Assembly: GCA_944384515.1 (NCBI GenBank)
Contig: CALWTU010000011.1
Span: forward strand, 1 to 36,313
Direction: 5' to 3'
Source of the DNA: an uncultured Clostridia bacterium
GTDB lineage: Bacteria; Bacillota; Clostridia; Oscillospirales; CAG-272
DNA: 36,313 nt
The translations under genes were made by a program, and so were the position numbers. Positions within the stretch are counted from its first letter, which is position 1, and each line of letters opens with the position of its first letter. This document shows, piece after piece, positions 17,044-24,226 of this stretch. The notes under the pieces were generated by a model that had not been told where the DNA came from, did not search any database, and saw nothing but the letters and a program-made list of their open reading frames with translations.

Positions 17044-17558
17044 AATTCAAAAAGTTAATTATTTTGCCCCTTATAACAGTTATGATCTTACTTGCTGTTA
17101 CATCCTGCGGGGATGACAGTTTGCCTAAGGGTTATAAGAAATACTCGGACTTAGGGCTTACATTTGCATTGCCTAAAGATATGGACAGCAAAAAGGTCAA
17201 TTATGCACCGATATGTTTTTCTAAGGATGATGTGTACTTCTTTGCAAATGTTTTTGATAAAATTCAGCTTGAGGAGATGGATGTTGACCCTGAAATAACG
17301 GTGGAGCGGTATACCGAAAAGTTTATACTTCTCAACGGATACGATGCAGAGTATGTGTACGATGCCGCAACAAATGTTGCGACTTTCGGAGTTGAGTACA
17401 ATAACGAGCTTGTAGAGGGCGATTACCAGTACTATTACCACTATATAACAAGAGGCAAGGAATGTCTATATGTCGTGATTATGTCCTGCGATGTTGAGAA
17501 TGCCGCGACATACAAGAGTGTTTTTGAGGAGTGGGCATCTTTCATCTCGGTTAAGTGA
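17040..17558 (+). CDS. Small secreted lipoprotein ending the MBOAT operon
   Basis: A 172-residue predicted lipoprotein with signal peptide and lipobox VTSC (Cys23). The mature domain (about 150 residues) begins YKKYSDLGLTFALPKDM, a pattern seen in small lipoproteins that read as a strand-rich domain. Its C-terminal YHYITRGKECLYVVIMSC and closing helix resemble those of the lipoprotein at 10790. Its start overlaps the SGNH gene stop (ATGA), so it belongs to the operon and probably helps the acylation complex or binds the modified polymer. Function is otherwise unknown. Confidence 0.75.
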   Translation: MKFKKLIILPLITVMILLAVTSCGDDSLPKGYKKYSDLGLTFALPKDMDSKKVNYAPICFSKDDVYFFANVFDKIQLEEMDVDPEITVERYTEKFILLNGYDAEYVYDAATNVATFGVEYNNELVEGDYQYYYHYITRGKECLYVVIMSCDVENAATYKSVFEEWASFISVK

Positions 17559-17709
17559 CAGATTGCGACAAAATATAATAAAATAAACATTTTGTTCCAT
17601 GAAGGAACAGTATAATTGGATATTAATTCTCAAAAGAGGAAATTAAATCGCTAAAACCGAACCGAGAAAAGAGACACTCGGGACTAAGTGCATTTATCTT
17701 TTCAAATGG

Positions 17710-17757
17710 GGCTGTATCAAATGCAAATTTTAATCATTTGATACAGCCTGTTTATGT
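17710..17757. terminator. Terminator hairpin between convergent genes
   Basis: A perfect 14-bp stem GGCTGTATCAAATG/CATTTGATACAGCC (17710-17723 and 17735-17748) with an 11-base loop, followed on the plus strand by TGTTTATGTTATTT. It probably ends the MBOAT operon. Between the operon end and this hairpin there is a 6-bp inverted repeat TGTTCC/GGAACA next to a TATAAT, but no gene follows it. Confidence 0.65.
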
Positions 17758-17802
17758 TATTTGTCTGTTGCGAAAAGAAAAAGTCTCAAATGATGAAAAA
17801 AA

Positions 17803-17840
17803 GACGGCCGCTTACCTCTCGGTAATAAGCCGTCGTTTTT
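17803..17840. terminator. Bidirectional terminator, mainly for the MFS-GH2 operon
   Basis: The outer stem GACGGC/GCCGTC (17803-17808 and 17829-17834) encloses an inner TTACC/GGTAA pairing. On the minus strand it is followed by seven T residues, and on the plus strand by GTTTTT. It is positioned 30 bases after the GH2 stop codon. Confidence 0.75.
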
Positions 17841-17869
17841 CAAACTGTCATAAAAGACGCCTGAAGTAT

Positions 17870-19621
17870 TCAGTTGTTTTCAATAACCGCTTTCTTTGAA
17901 AAAACGGCATAGAACTTCTCTTTGCTGAATTTAAACTCACGATCGTAAGTCAAAAGTCCGTTTTGCTCTTGCTCAACATCGTAAAGCTGTGTGTAGCAGA
18001 AACCGAAGATGTACGGATTTGAGAGCATTACATCGGTAAGACCGCGCAGTCTCTCAAAGAACTCGTATTCGGACTTAACATCCTTTCCGTATCCCCAGGC
18101 TGACGCATCTTTATTGAGCGCCCATTTTATTCCGCCGTATTCGCTGACGAAAACGGGGAGATTTTTGTCATACTTCTGTCTGTTTTTATATGTTCGGTAG
18201 AGCGGGTCCTGTATAATTCCGTCCTTTATCTGTGAGTAGTATTCGCTGAATTTGTCTGCATCCTGCTCATAGTCGTGTACGTCATGAGCGTCGGTTCTTA
18301 TAACAGGGAAGGAACCGCTGTTGGTTATAATAGGTCTTGTGTTGTCTACTGATTTTGTCGCCATATATACAAGATCAATCATTTTATTAGACTGCCTTCT
18401 TCCGTCAATATCCCATGTCTCATTGAACGGGCACCAGCCGATTACACTCGGATGAGAGAAATCCCTTTCCACCTCTTCAAGCCATTCAGGCAGGAAATTA
18501 TATATGTTATCGGGGTCTGTGTGGTCGAGTCCCCAGTTGCCGCACTCAGCCCATACCATGTAGCCGAGCCTGTCTGCGTGATAGAGAAATCTCGGTTCAA
18601 ATACTTTTTGGTGCAGCCTTGCGCCGTTGAAACCGCACTGCATAGACGCTTCAATATCAAATATCAACGCCTCGTCTGTCGGAGCGGTGTAAATTCCGTC
18701 GGGATAAAATCCCTGATCCAAAACAAATCTGCCGAAAACAGTCTCTCCGTTTATTTTAAGTCCCTCTTTTGTAAGTGCAACTTCTCTCAAACCGAAGTAA
18801 CCTGACATTTCGTCGGTCTGACTGTCTTTTGCAAGTGTAAATTTCAGGGTGTATAAATTTCCTTCTCCTACTTTCCAAAGATGCTTTTCGCTCAAATTTA
18901 CGGTTACCGCTGTCTCGCATGAGTTTATTACAGCGGATGCCTCGCCGACTGCTTTTCCATCGAAAAAGGCAGCAACTTTAAGCTCTGCGCCGACACTCTC
19001 TCTGCTTGTGCGTACCGAGAGGGTGACGGAGGGGTCGGATATGTTGGGATAAACTCTGTAATCTTTTATGTAGGCATCAGGCACGGCCTCAAGCCAAACA
19101 CTCTGCCATATACCGGTTGTGCGTGTATAAAAACAGCCGTAGGAGTCAAGACTGTGTGACTGCTTTCCGCTTATCTGGCGGGTGCTTCTGATATCATCCT
19201 GAACATAAAGTGTAATATAGTTGCACTCAGCGACAATTAAATCCGTAATATCAAATTCAAACGGTGTGTATCCGCCAAGATGATTGCCTGCATATTTTCC
19301 GTTTATATAAACATTTGTCTCATAGTCACATGCGTCAATGTGCAAAATAATTCTCTTGCCGGTCATACTTTCCGGAATGTCAAAATTGCGTCTGTACCAA
19401 ACGGCATTCATAAAATCCGTCTCGCCTACTCCCGAAAGTTTGCTCTCGGGACAGAAGGGAACAAGTATTTTTTTCTCAAGCGACGGACGAAGATAATATT
19501 GTCTGTAAATTCCGTTTTTTGCGTTGTCGATTTCAAAGTCCCACAGACCGTTCAGGCACAGCCAGTTTTCTCTTTGTCTGTCAGGGCGCGGGTGTTCGCT
19601 GCGTGGAATTGTGTTTTTCAT
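17870..19621 (-). CDS. Glycoside hydrolase family 2 enzyme
   Basis: A 583-residue GH2 enzyme (beta-galactosidase/beta-glucuronidase superfamily). A jelly-roll sugar-binding domain covers about 10-180 (LNGLWDFEID, WYRRNFDIP, VYINGKYAGNHLGGYTPFEFDIT), then an immunoglobulin-like domain, then a TIM barrel with the acid/base in PFNETWD (Glu401) and the nucleophile in VSEYGG (Glu494). There is no signal peptide, so the enzyme is cytoplasmic and acts on imported glycosides. It follows the MFS transporter gene in the same direction. The sugar specificity cannot be read; LacZ-specific C-terminal domains are absent. GGAGG precedes the ATG. Confidence 0.88.
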   Translation of the reverse strand: MKNTIPRSEHPRPDRQRENWLCLNGLWDFEIDNAKNGIYRQYYLRPSLEKKILVPFCPESKLSGVGETDFMNAVWYRRNFDIPESMTGKRIILHIDACDYETNVYINGKYAGNHLGGYTPFEFDITDLIVAECNYITLYVQDDIRSTRQISGKQSHSLDSYGCFYTRTTGIWQSVWLEAVPDAYIKDYRVYPNISDPSVTLSVRTSRESVGAELKVAAFFDGKAVGEASAVINSCETAVTVNLSEKHLWKVGEGNLYTLKFTLAKDSQTDEMSGYFGLREVALTKEGLKINGETVFGRFVLDQGFYPDGIYTAPTDEALIFDIEASMQCGFNGARLHQKVFEPRFLYHADRLGYMVWAECGNWGLDHTDPDNIYNFLPEWLEEVERDFSHPSVIGWCPFNETWDIDGRRQSNKMIDLVYMATKSVDNTRPIITNSGSFPVIRTDAHDVHDYEQDADKFSEYYSQIKDGIIQDPLYRTYKNRQKYDKNLPVFVSEYGGIKWALNKDASAWGYGKDVKSEYEFFERLRGLTDVMLSNPYIFGFCYTQLYDVEQEQNGLLTYDREFKFSKEKFYAVFSKKAVIENN

Positions 19622-19739
19622 AAAGATCCTCCATAATATGTAATAAGTAAAATTTTGTTTTATCGGTGAATACAGTCATAAAAACCGGTAAAACCGCTTT
19701 TGTCAGTATCAAAAATAAGTGCTCTAAAGAGAGAACAGA

Positions 19740-20984
19740 TCATTCTTTTTTACCGTCGGATGTGCGTTTTGCCGATCTGAGGTTGAAGATGAAGATAATT
19801 ACCGCAATCAGTGAAAAAATAAAGCCTAAGAATATGCCGAGTTTCATTCCCATGATGTCAGCGCTTACTCCGAAGAGTTCTGCGAGTTTTTTCGTAAAGT
19901 TTAATTTTGGTGCATAATCTATTATAACTCCGGTAAGCTGAGGACCGAATGAAGCTCCGAGGTCTCCGCCGGATGCCATAATTCCGTACATCAGTACGCC
20001 ACCGGTCGGGAGATATTTTTCAGCGAGCAGCAGGCTTCCGGGCCACATCATTGACGCTGCAAGACCGGTCATGGCACATGCCACAACAGCAACCTGCGGT
20101 ATGTTTGTCGTCGCCGCAAAAAAGTAGCAGACAACAGCTAAAATACTGCATCCGAGCAGAACTTTGCTGATATTTCCGCCTCGTTTGCCGTAAAGAGCCC
20201 TGCCGATACCAAGCATCAGTCCGAACAGCGCAACTCCGAAAATATCTCCCCATATTTTCGGCACAGACATTGCCACCTCAAGATAACTTGACGCCCACTG
20301 CGCCATAGTGCACTCAATTGCTCCTGCAAGGAATATTGATATAACGCACAGCCATATCTTTGTGTTTTTCAGGAAGGAGAAGGTATCTTTTGCGCTCTTT
20401 TGACTGCTCTGAAGAGGAATATGGGTACCGAGAAAGAGTATAATCGAGCTTATGGGTATAAGACAGAAAATTAAGGGCAAAAACTGCCAGTTTTTCTCAC
20501 CGAATACATATAAGAACAGTGTGCTTACAATAATCATTCCGACAACTCCGAACGCGTATACGGAATGGAGTTTGCTAAGTTCTTTTTCTGTGTTATCGCC
20601 GGAAATAGAGGCTATTGTCGGGCTGGTGAGCACCTCGCACAGTCCGCTTGATGCGGCTAAAAGAACAGTGGAAATTACAAGACCCAAATAACAGAACTTG
20701 GGGCTTATTGTGGGTATTGCGGCATAAAGCACAAGCCCGAGCAATGTCAAAATCGGAGTAAATTTTATTGTCTTTTCAATACTAAATTTATAAGACATAA
20801 ATGAAAAAACCAAGTCCATAAGCAGCTGTGTACAGAAATTAATCAGCACCAGTAAACCTAACAGAGAAAATGAAATATTGTATACATTGTGAAATGTAAC
20901 AAAAAGCACCGGTGAGAGATTTCCAACAACCGACATTGATAAACTTGTAGTATAGCAACCGTATTTTATGCGTTTTATGTTCAT
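19740..20984 (-). CDS. Major facilitator superfamily transporter, sugar-permease-like
   Basis: A 414-residue integral membrane protein with about 12 hydrophobic segments and the MFS pattern of two six-helix halves joined by a polar loop (near HIPLQSSQKSAKDTF). Its length and its NFCTQLLMDLVFS and ASGGDLGASFGPQLTGVI stretches look like fucose/sugar permease-type MFS proteins. It precedes a cytoplasmic GH2 gene by 118 bases, so a glycoside is the likely substrate. GAGGTAG lies upstream of the ATG, and a strong promoter is at 21016-21044. Confidence 0.82.
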   Translation of the reverse strand: MNIKRIKYGCYTTSLSMSVVGNLSPVLFVTFHNVYNISFSLLGLLVLINFCTQLLMDLVFSFMSYKFSIEKTIKFTPILTLLGLVLYAAIPTISPKFCYLGLVISTVLLAASSGLCEVLTSPTIASISGDNTEKELSKLHSVYAFGVVGMIIVSTLFLYVFGEKNWQFLPLIFCLIPISSIILFLGTHIPLQSSQKSAKDTFSFLKNTKIWLCVISIFLAGAIECTMAQWASSYLEVAMSVPKIWGDIFGVALFGLMLGIGRALYGKRGGNISKVLLGCSILAVVCYFFAATTNIPQVAVVACAMTGLAASMMWPGSLLLAEKYLPTGGVLMYGIMASGGDLGASFGPQLTGVIIDYAPKLNFTKKLAELFGVSADIMGMKLGIFLGFIFSLIAVIIFIFNLRSAKRTSDGKKE

Positions 20985-21015
20985 TGACCGTCTACCTCAC
21001 TTGTTTTCAAACAGA

Positions 21016-21044
21016 ATTATAAAGCATAATCAATATAAAGTCAA
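21016..21044 (-). promoter_or_regulatory. Promoter of the MFS-GH2 operon
   Basis: On the minus strand TTGACT (21039-21044), a 17-base spacer and a perfect TATAAT (21016-21021), ending about 30 bases before the transporter ATG. Confidence 0.75.
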
Positions 21045-21129
21045 CTGAATTTTTGCTTTTTGTTTCTTTTTGTTAAAAGTAATAAAATTAAGGAGTATTA
21101 AATGATAAAAAATATATAATATATATAAG

Positions 21130-21170
21130 TAAAAGACAATTGTTCAAAATTAAAAGACAATTGTTCAAAA
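21130..21170. repeat. Tandem 20-bp direct repeat, candidate operator
   Basis: TAAAAGACAATTGTTCAAAA occurs at 21130-21149 and identically at 21151-21170, a 21-bp period (two helical turns). Each copy is centred on the palindrome ACAATTGT between A-rich flanks. The second copy ends seven bases before the -35 box of the lipid operon promoter, an activator-like position. Confidence 0.7.
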
Positions 21171-21177
21171 GTTTGTA

Positions 21178-21206
21178 TTGACTTGTTTTTGGATTATGTG
21201 TATAAT
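21178..21206 (+). promoter_or_regulatory. Promoter of the flippase-pssA-psd operon
   Basis: TTGACT (21178-21183), a 17-base spacer and a perfect TATAAT (21201-21206). The tandem repeat sits immediately upstream. Confidence 0.78.
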
Positions 21207-21254
21207 TGATGTGATATTAATTAATTAAATTTATAATTTATCGGGGAAAAAAGG

Positions 21255-22346
21255 TTGATAAACGGAATGAATGATACCAATAAAGAGAGCAAGGAAAACG
21301 AAAATTTCGGTAAGATCAGTCACAATAAATGGTGGGGCTTGCTCTTTATAGTGCTTGTGGTGCTGACCGTATGGACAATTACTACTCAGGCTAAGAGTTT
21401 TTCTTTCAAATCTTTCTTTGGTTTTATAAAAAATCTTAATCCGGTATATGTTGTCTTAGCGTTTTCAGCTATGATTTTATTTGTGCTGTTTGAGGGAATG
21501 GCGCTCAGATGCTTGCTGAGAGCTTTCGGATGTAATAAGAGTGTATGGAGCGGCTTTGTTTATTCGTCGGCAGATATATATTTTTCTGCCATAACCCCGT
21601 CTGCCAGCGGAGGACAGCCGGCAAGCGGACTTGTTATGGTAAAGGACGGTATTTCCGTATCTTTGACAACGGTGGTGCTCATTGTAAATCTCGTGATGTA
21701 TACATTCGCAATAATCATAATAGGAATTATCACTTTTGTTGTGAGACCGAGTATATTTCTGAATTTTTCAAGCCTTGCCAAAGGGCTGATAATATTCGGG
21801 GTTGTATGTCAGTTTTTGCTTGGTCTTTTCTTCATTATGATACTGAAGCATCACAAAATCGTACATAAAGTTTTGGATAAGATTTTATGTTTTCTTGCGA
21901 AAATACACATTGTAAGAAAGCTTGAGAAGAAAAGAGAAAAACTTGATCAAGGAATCAAGGCGTACAGAGCATGCGTCTTTGAGATAAAAAATAAAGGCTC
22001 ACATCTTTTTTTGATGCTGATATACAACATTTTGCAGCGCGTATCTGTGTTGCTTGTGCCGTTTTTTGTTTTTTTGGGTGCAGGAGGAAATGTAAAGGAC
22101 GGGATAGATGTTATTGCCGTGCAGAGCTTTGCGGTATTGGGGTCAAATACTCTGCCGATACCCGGCGCAATGGGAATTATAGACTATCTGCTTCTTGACG
22201 GATTCGGAGAAATAATGGACGGCGCCTTTGCGGTAAATCTCGAGCTTTTCAGCAGGGCTGTATCCTTTTACTCATGTGTTATAATGTGCGGAATTGTGTT
22301 TTTGAGCTTCTTTATAAGAAAGCGGACAAAATCACGGTCTCTTTGA
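21255..22346 (+). CDS. Lysylphosphatidylglycerol synthase TM-region / UPF0104 flippase-like protein
   Basis: A 363-residue membrane protein with about eight hydrophobic segments, matching the stand-alone transmembrane domain of MprF-like flippases (UPF0104/YbhN). Typical stretches are FEGMALRCLLRAFG, ITPSASGGQPASG and SNTLPIPGAMGIIDYLLLDGFG. The catalytic aminoacyl-transfer domain of MprF is absent, so a role in moving lipids across the membrane is more likely than lipid modification. The start is uncertain: TTG at 21255 has GGGG upstream, and ATG at 21267 has a weaker AAGG. It leads an operon with pssA and psd, which suggests phosphatidylserine, phosphatidylethanolamine or a derivative as substrate. 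Confidence 0.8.
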   Translation: MINGMNDTNKESKENENFGKISHNKWWGLLFIVLVVLTVWTITTQAKSFSFKSFFGFIKNLNPVYVVLAFSAMILFVLFEGMALRCLLRAFGCNKSVWSGFVYSSADIYFSAITPSASGGQPASGLVMVKDGISVSLTTVVLIVNLVMYTFAIIIIGIITFVVRPSIFLNFSSLAKGLIIFGVVCQFLLGLFFIMILKHHKIVHKVLDKILCFLAKIHIVRKLEKKREKLDQGIKAYRACVFEIKNKGSHLFLMLIYNILQRVSVLLVPFFVFLGAGGNVKDGIDVIAVQSFAVLGSNTLPIPGAMGIIDYLLLDGFGEIMDGAFAVNLELFSRAVSFYSCVIMCGIVFLSFFIRKRTKSRSL

Positions 22347-22382
22347 CGGCACAGTATCTCTTTAAAAAAGAAAGGAAAAAAT

Positions 22383-23078
22383 ATGATAGGATTTTACAAT
22401 TACACGATGTGGCTTACATATGCATCTTTGACGAGTGCGGTAATCGGAATTTTTGTCTCATTGAGTGGGGCAGGACACCCTTATATCGGAATGTATTTTC
22501 TGATGCTTTCCGGTTTATGCGATGCGTTTGACGGCAGAGTTGCAAGAAAGAAAAAGAACAGATCAAGTCTTGAAAGCAAGTTTGGCGTACAGGCGGATTC
22601 GCTCTCGGATATTGTTGCATTCGGAATATTGCCGTGCGCTATTGGCGTTGCGCTTTACAGGAGGTCCCACTTTATCAGCGACCATTTAAGTGCGGGCTTG
22701 AAGACGGTTTTGGTGATTATAGCATTTGTTATTATGGCAGTGTTTGCAATATGCGCATTGATAAGGCTCGGATATTACAATGCGACGGAGGATGAGAGAC
22801 GGGATGAAAATACAGGTGCCGTAAAATTCTACACGGGGCTTCCGGTGACATCATCAGCTGTTATTTTTCCTACAGTGCTGCTTCTGAATTTCTTGTTTAC
22901 AAAGGCATGGGACATTGACCTTGTATTTTTGTACTTTATTGTCATGGCAATTATGGCGGTATGCTTTGTATTGGGCTTCCGTCTGAAAAAGCCGGGTACC
23001 GTTGCAATTTATGTTATGCTTGCGGTAGGAATAATTGAGGCAATACTTCTTATTGTTATCAGAAAATATTTCGGATAG
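22383..23078 (+). CDS. pssA: CDP-diacylglycerol-serine O-phosphatidyltransferase
   Basis: A 231-residue CDP-alcohol phosphatidyltransferase making phosphatidylserine from CDP-diacylglycerol and serine. The motif is spread over DAFDGRVAR (Asp47, Asp50, Gly51, Ala54, Arg55) and FGVQADSLSD (Gly68, Asp72, Asp76). The longer-than-standard gap within it, with KKNR, is typical of Gram-positive PssA. The N-terminal helix NYTMWLTYASL and several transmembrane segments fit. AAAGGA precedes the ATG. The psd gene follows after ten bases, which makes the serine specificity convincing. Confidence 0.92.
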   Translation: MIGFYNYTMWLTYASLTSAVIGIFVSLSGAGHPYIGMYFLMLSGLCDAFDGRVARKKKNRSSLESKFGVQADSLSDIVAFGILPCAIGVALYRRSHFISDHLSAGLKTVLVIIAFVIMAVFAICALIRLGYYNATEDERRDENTGAVKFYTGLPVTSSAVIFPTVLLLNFLFTKAWDIDLVFLYFIVMAIMAVCFVLGFRLKKPGTVAIYVMLAVGIIEAILLIVIRKYFG

Positions 23079-23088
23079 AGGGTATGGC

Positions 23089-23922
23089 GTGTTAAAATTT
23101 CTGTATAAAACTTTTGTCGGAAGAGTAATACTTCAGCTTCTTTGTATGAGATGGGTATCGGTTGCGGTCGGAAAATTTCTTGACAGTCGGCTCTCAAAAA
23201 TATTTATAAAAGGGTTTGTCAGGAGAAACAATATAGATCTCTCAGAGTATTACAGCGACTCGTTCAGATCATTTAATGACTGCTTCACAAGACAGATTAG
23301 GGAGGGCAAGCGCCCGATAAGCTATGACCCGTGTCAGTTTATTTCTCCTTGCGACGGACTGCTGAGTATTTACAATATAGATGAGGGCACAAAATTTTGT
23401 GTGAAAGGCTCATCCTATACCGTTTCTTCTCTCTTAAATAATTCCGATATTGCCAAAGAGTTTTGCGGCGGGACGGCATTGGTATTCCGTCTGTGCGTCA
23501 GCCATTATCACAGATACATATATATTGACAATGCCGAAAAGTCTGATAATGAGTTTATTAAAGGAAAACTGCATACCGTGCGCCCCATAGCGCTTGAGAA
23601 TGTGCCTGTTTTTAAGGAAAACTGCCGTGAGTATACGGTGCTTGATACAGAGAACTTCGGTAAGGTTGTACAGATTGAGGTTGGCGCAATGTTGGTAGGT
23701 AAGATAAAAAACCATCACGGAAAAGCAAAGGTCTTGCGCGGGGAGGAAAAAGGAATGTTCCTCTATGGCGGCTCAACCGTAATATTGCTTGTTAAAAAGG
23801 ATGCGCTGAACCTTAGCGAGTCGCTATTGCCCATTGCCGATACAGGCAGGGAATTTGATGTGCTTATGGGAGAGTGCTTAGGCAGAAAAAACGTCTGCCA
23901 AAATAATCTGCAAACCGAATAA
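23089..23922 (+). CDS. psd: Phosphatidylserine decarboxylase proenzyme
   Basis: A 277-residue proenzyme that cleaves itself to form a pyruvoyl group and then converts phosphatidylserine to phosphatidylethanolamine. The cleavage site is YGGSTVILL, with Ser229 becoming the pyruvoyl residue. Catalytic-region motifs include FISPCDG, the LCVSHYHRYIYID stretch, and VGAMLVGKI. The GTG start at 23089 is chosen because GAGGG lies just upstream and the gene then begins ten bases after pssA; the longer frame from 23035 would overlap pssA and has no good ribosome binding site. Two hairpins follow the gene. Confidence 0.93.
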   Translation: MLKFLYKTFVGRVILQLLCMRWVSVAVGKFLDSRLSKIFIKGFVRRNNIDLSEYYSDSFRSFNDCFTRQIREGKRPISYDPCQFISPCDGLLSIYNIDEGTKFCVKGSSYTVSSLLNNSDIAKEFCGGTALVFRLCVSHYHRYIYIDNAEKSDNEFIKGKLHTVRPIALENVPVFKENCREYTVLDTENFGKVVQIEVGAMLVGKIKNHHGKAKVLRGEEKGMFLYGGSTVILLVKKDALNLSESLLPIADTGREFDVLMGECLGRKNVCQNNLQTE

Positions 23923-24036
23923 AGCAAAATACTCACCGTAAAAACAAAACTGTATTGGGTACTCAATTTTCATAAGAGAATACTCAACTTAATTAGTCCT
24001 GTAAATTTGTTAAATTTAATAAAAACCAAGTATGTG

Positions 24037-24072
24037 AAAGGTGCATAAACTGTTTTGTGTACCTTTTATATT
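24037..24072 (+). terminator. First hairpin after psd
   Basis: Arms AAAGGTGCA (24037-24045) and TGTACCTTT (24058-24066) form a 9-bp stem with one G-U pair and a 12-base loop, followed by TATATTTTT. Probable terminator or processing hairpin. The 100 bases between psd and this hairpin hold nothing recognisable. Confidence 0.55.
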
Positions 24073-24076
24073 TTTG

Positions 24077-24117
24077 AGGACAGGTAATATTTTCAATTGC
24101 CTGCTCCTTTTGCATTT
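24077..24117 (+). terminator. Second hairpin after psd, rho-independent terminator
   Basis: AGGA-CAGGTAAT (24077-24088) pairs with ATTGCCTG-C-TCCT (24095-24108) with one bulge and one G-U pair, followed by TTTGCATTTT. Together with the hairpin just upstream it forms a tandem stop for the lipid operon. Confidence 0.65.
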
Positions 24118-24156
24118 TAAGCAAAAATGTCAATATTGTTCAATTATAAACAAAAA

Positions 24157-24169
24157 TTTGCATTGCAAA
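24157..24169. promoter_or_regulatory. Perfect palindrome overlapping the -35 box (candidate operator)
   Basis: TTTGCA-T-TGCAAA (24157-24169) is a perfect 13-base palindrome that contains the -35 box of the next promoter. A dimeric repressor bound here would block RNA polymerase. Confidence 0.45.
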
Positions 24170-24191
24170 AATCACTATGCTGCTGTATAAT
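24163..24191 (+). promoter_or_regulatory. Promoter of the Gfo/Idh-isomerase operon
   Basis: TTGCAA (24163-24168), a 17-base spacer and a perfect TATAAT (24186-24191). GGAGG lies before the ATG at 24227. Confidence 0.75.
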
Positions 24192-24226
24192 GAAATCACA
24201 AAATACATTTTTCGGAGGAAATAAAA

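Noticed and set aside
23035-23088. Longer N-terminus for Psd
   Set aside because: The extra residues overlap the end of pssA, lack a ribosome binding site, and the GTG at 23089 has a good one.
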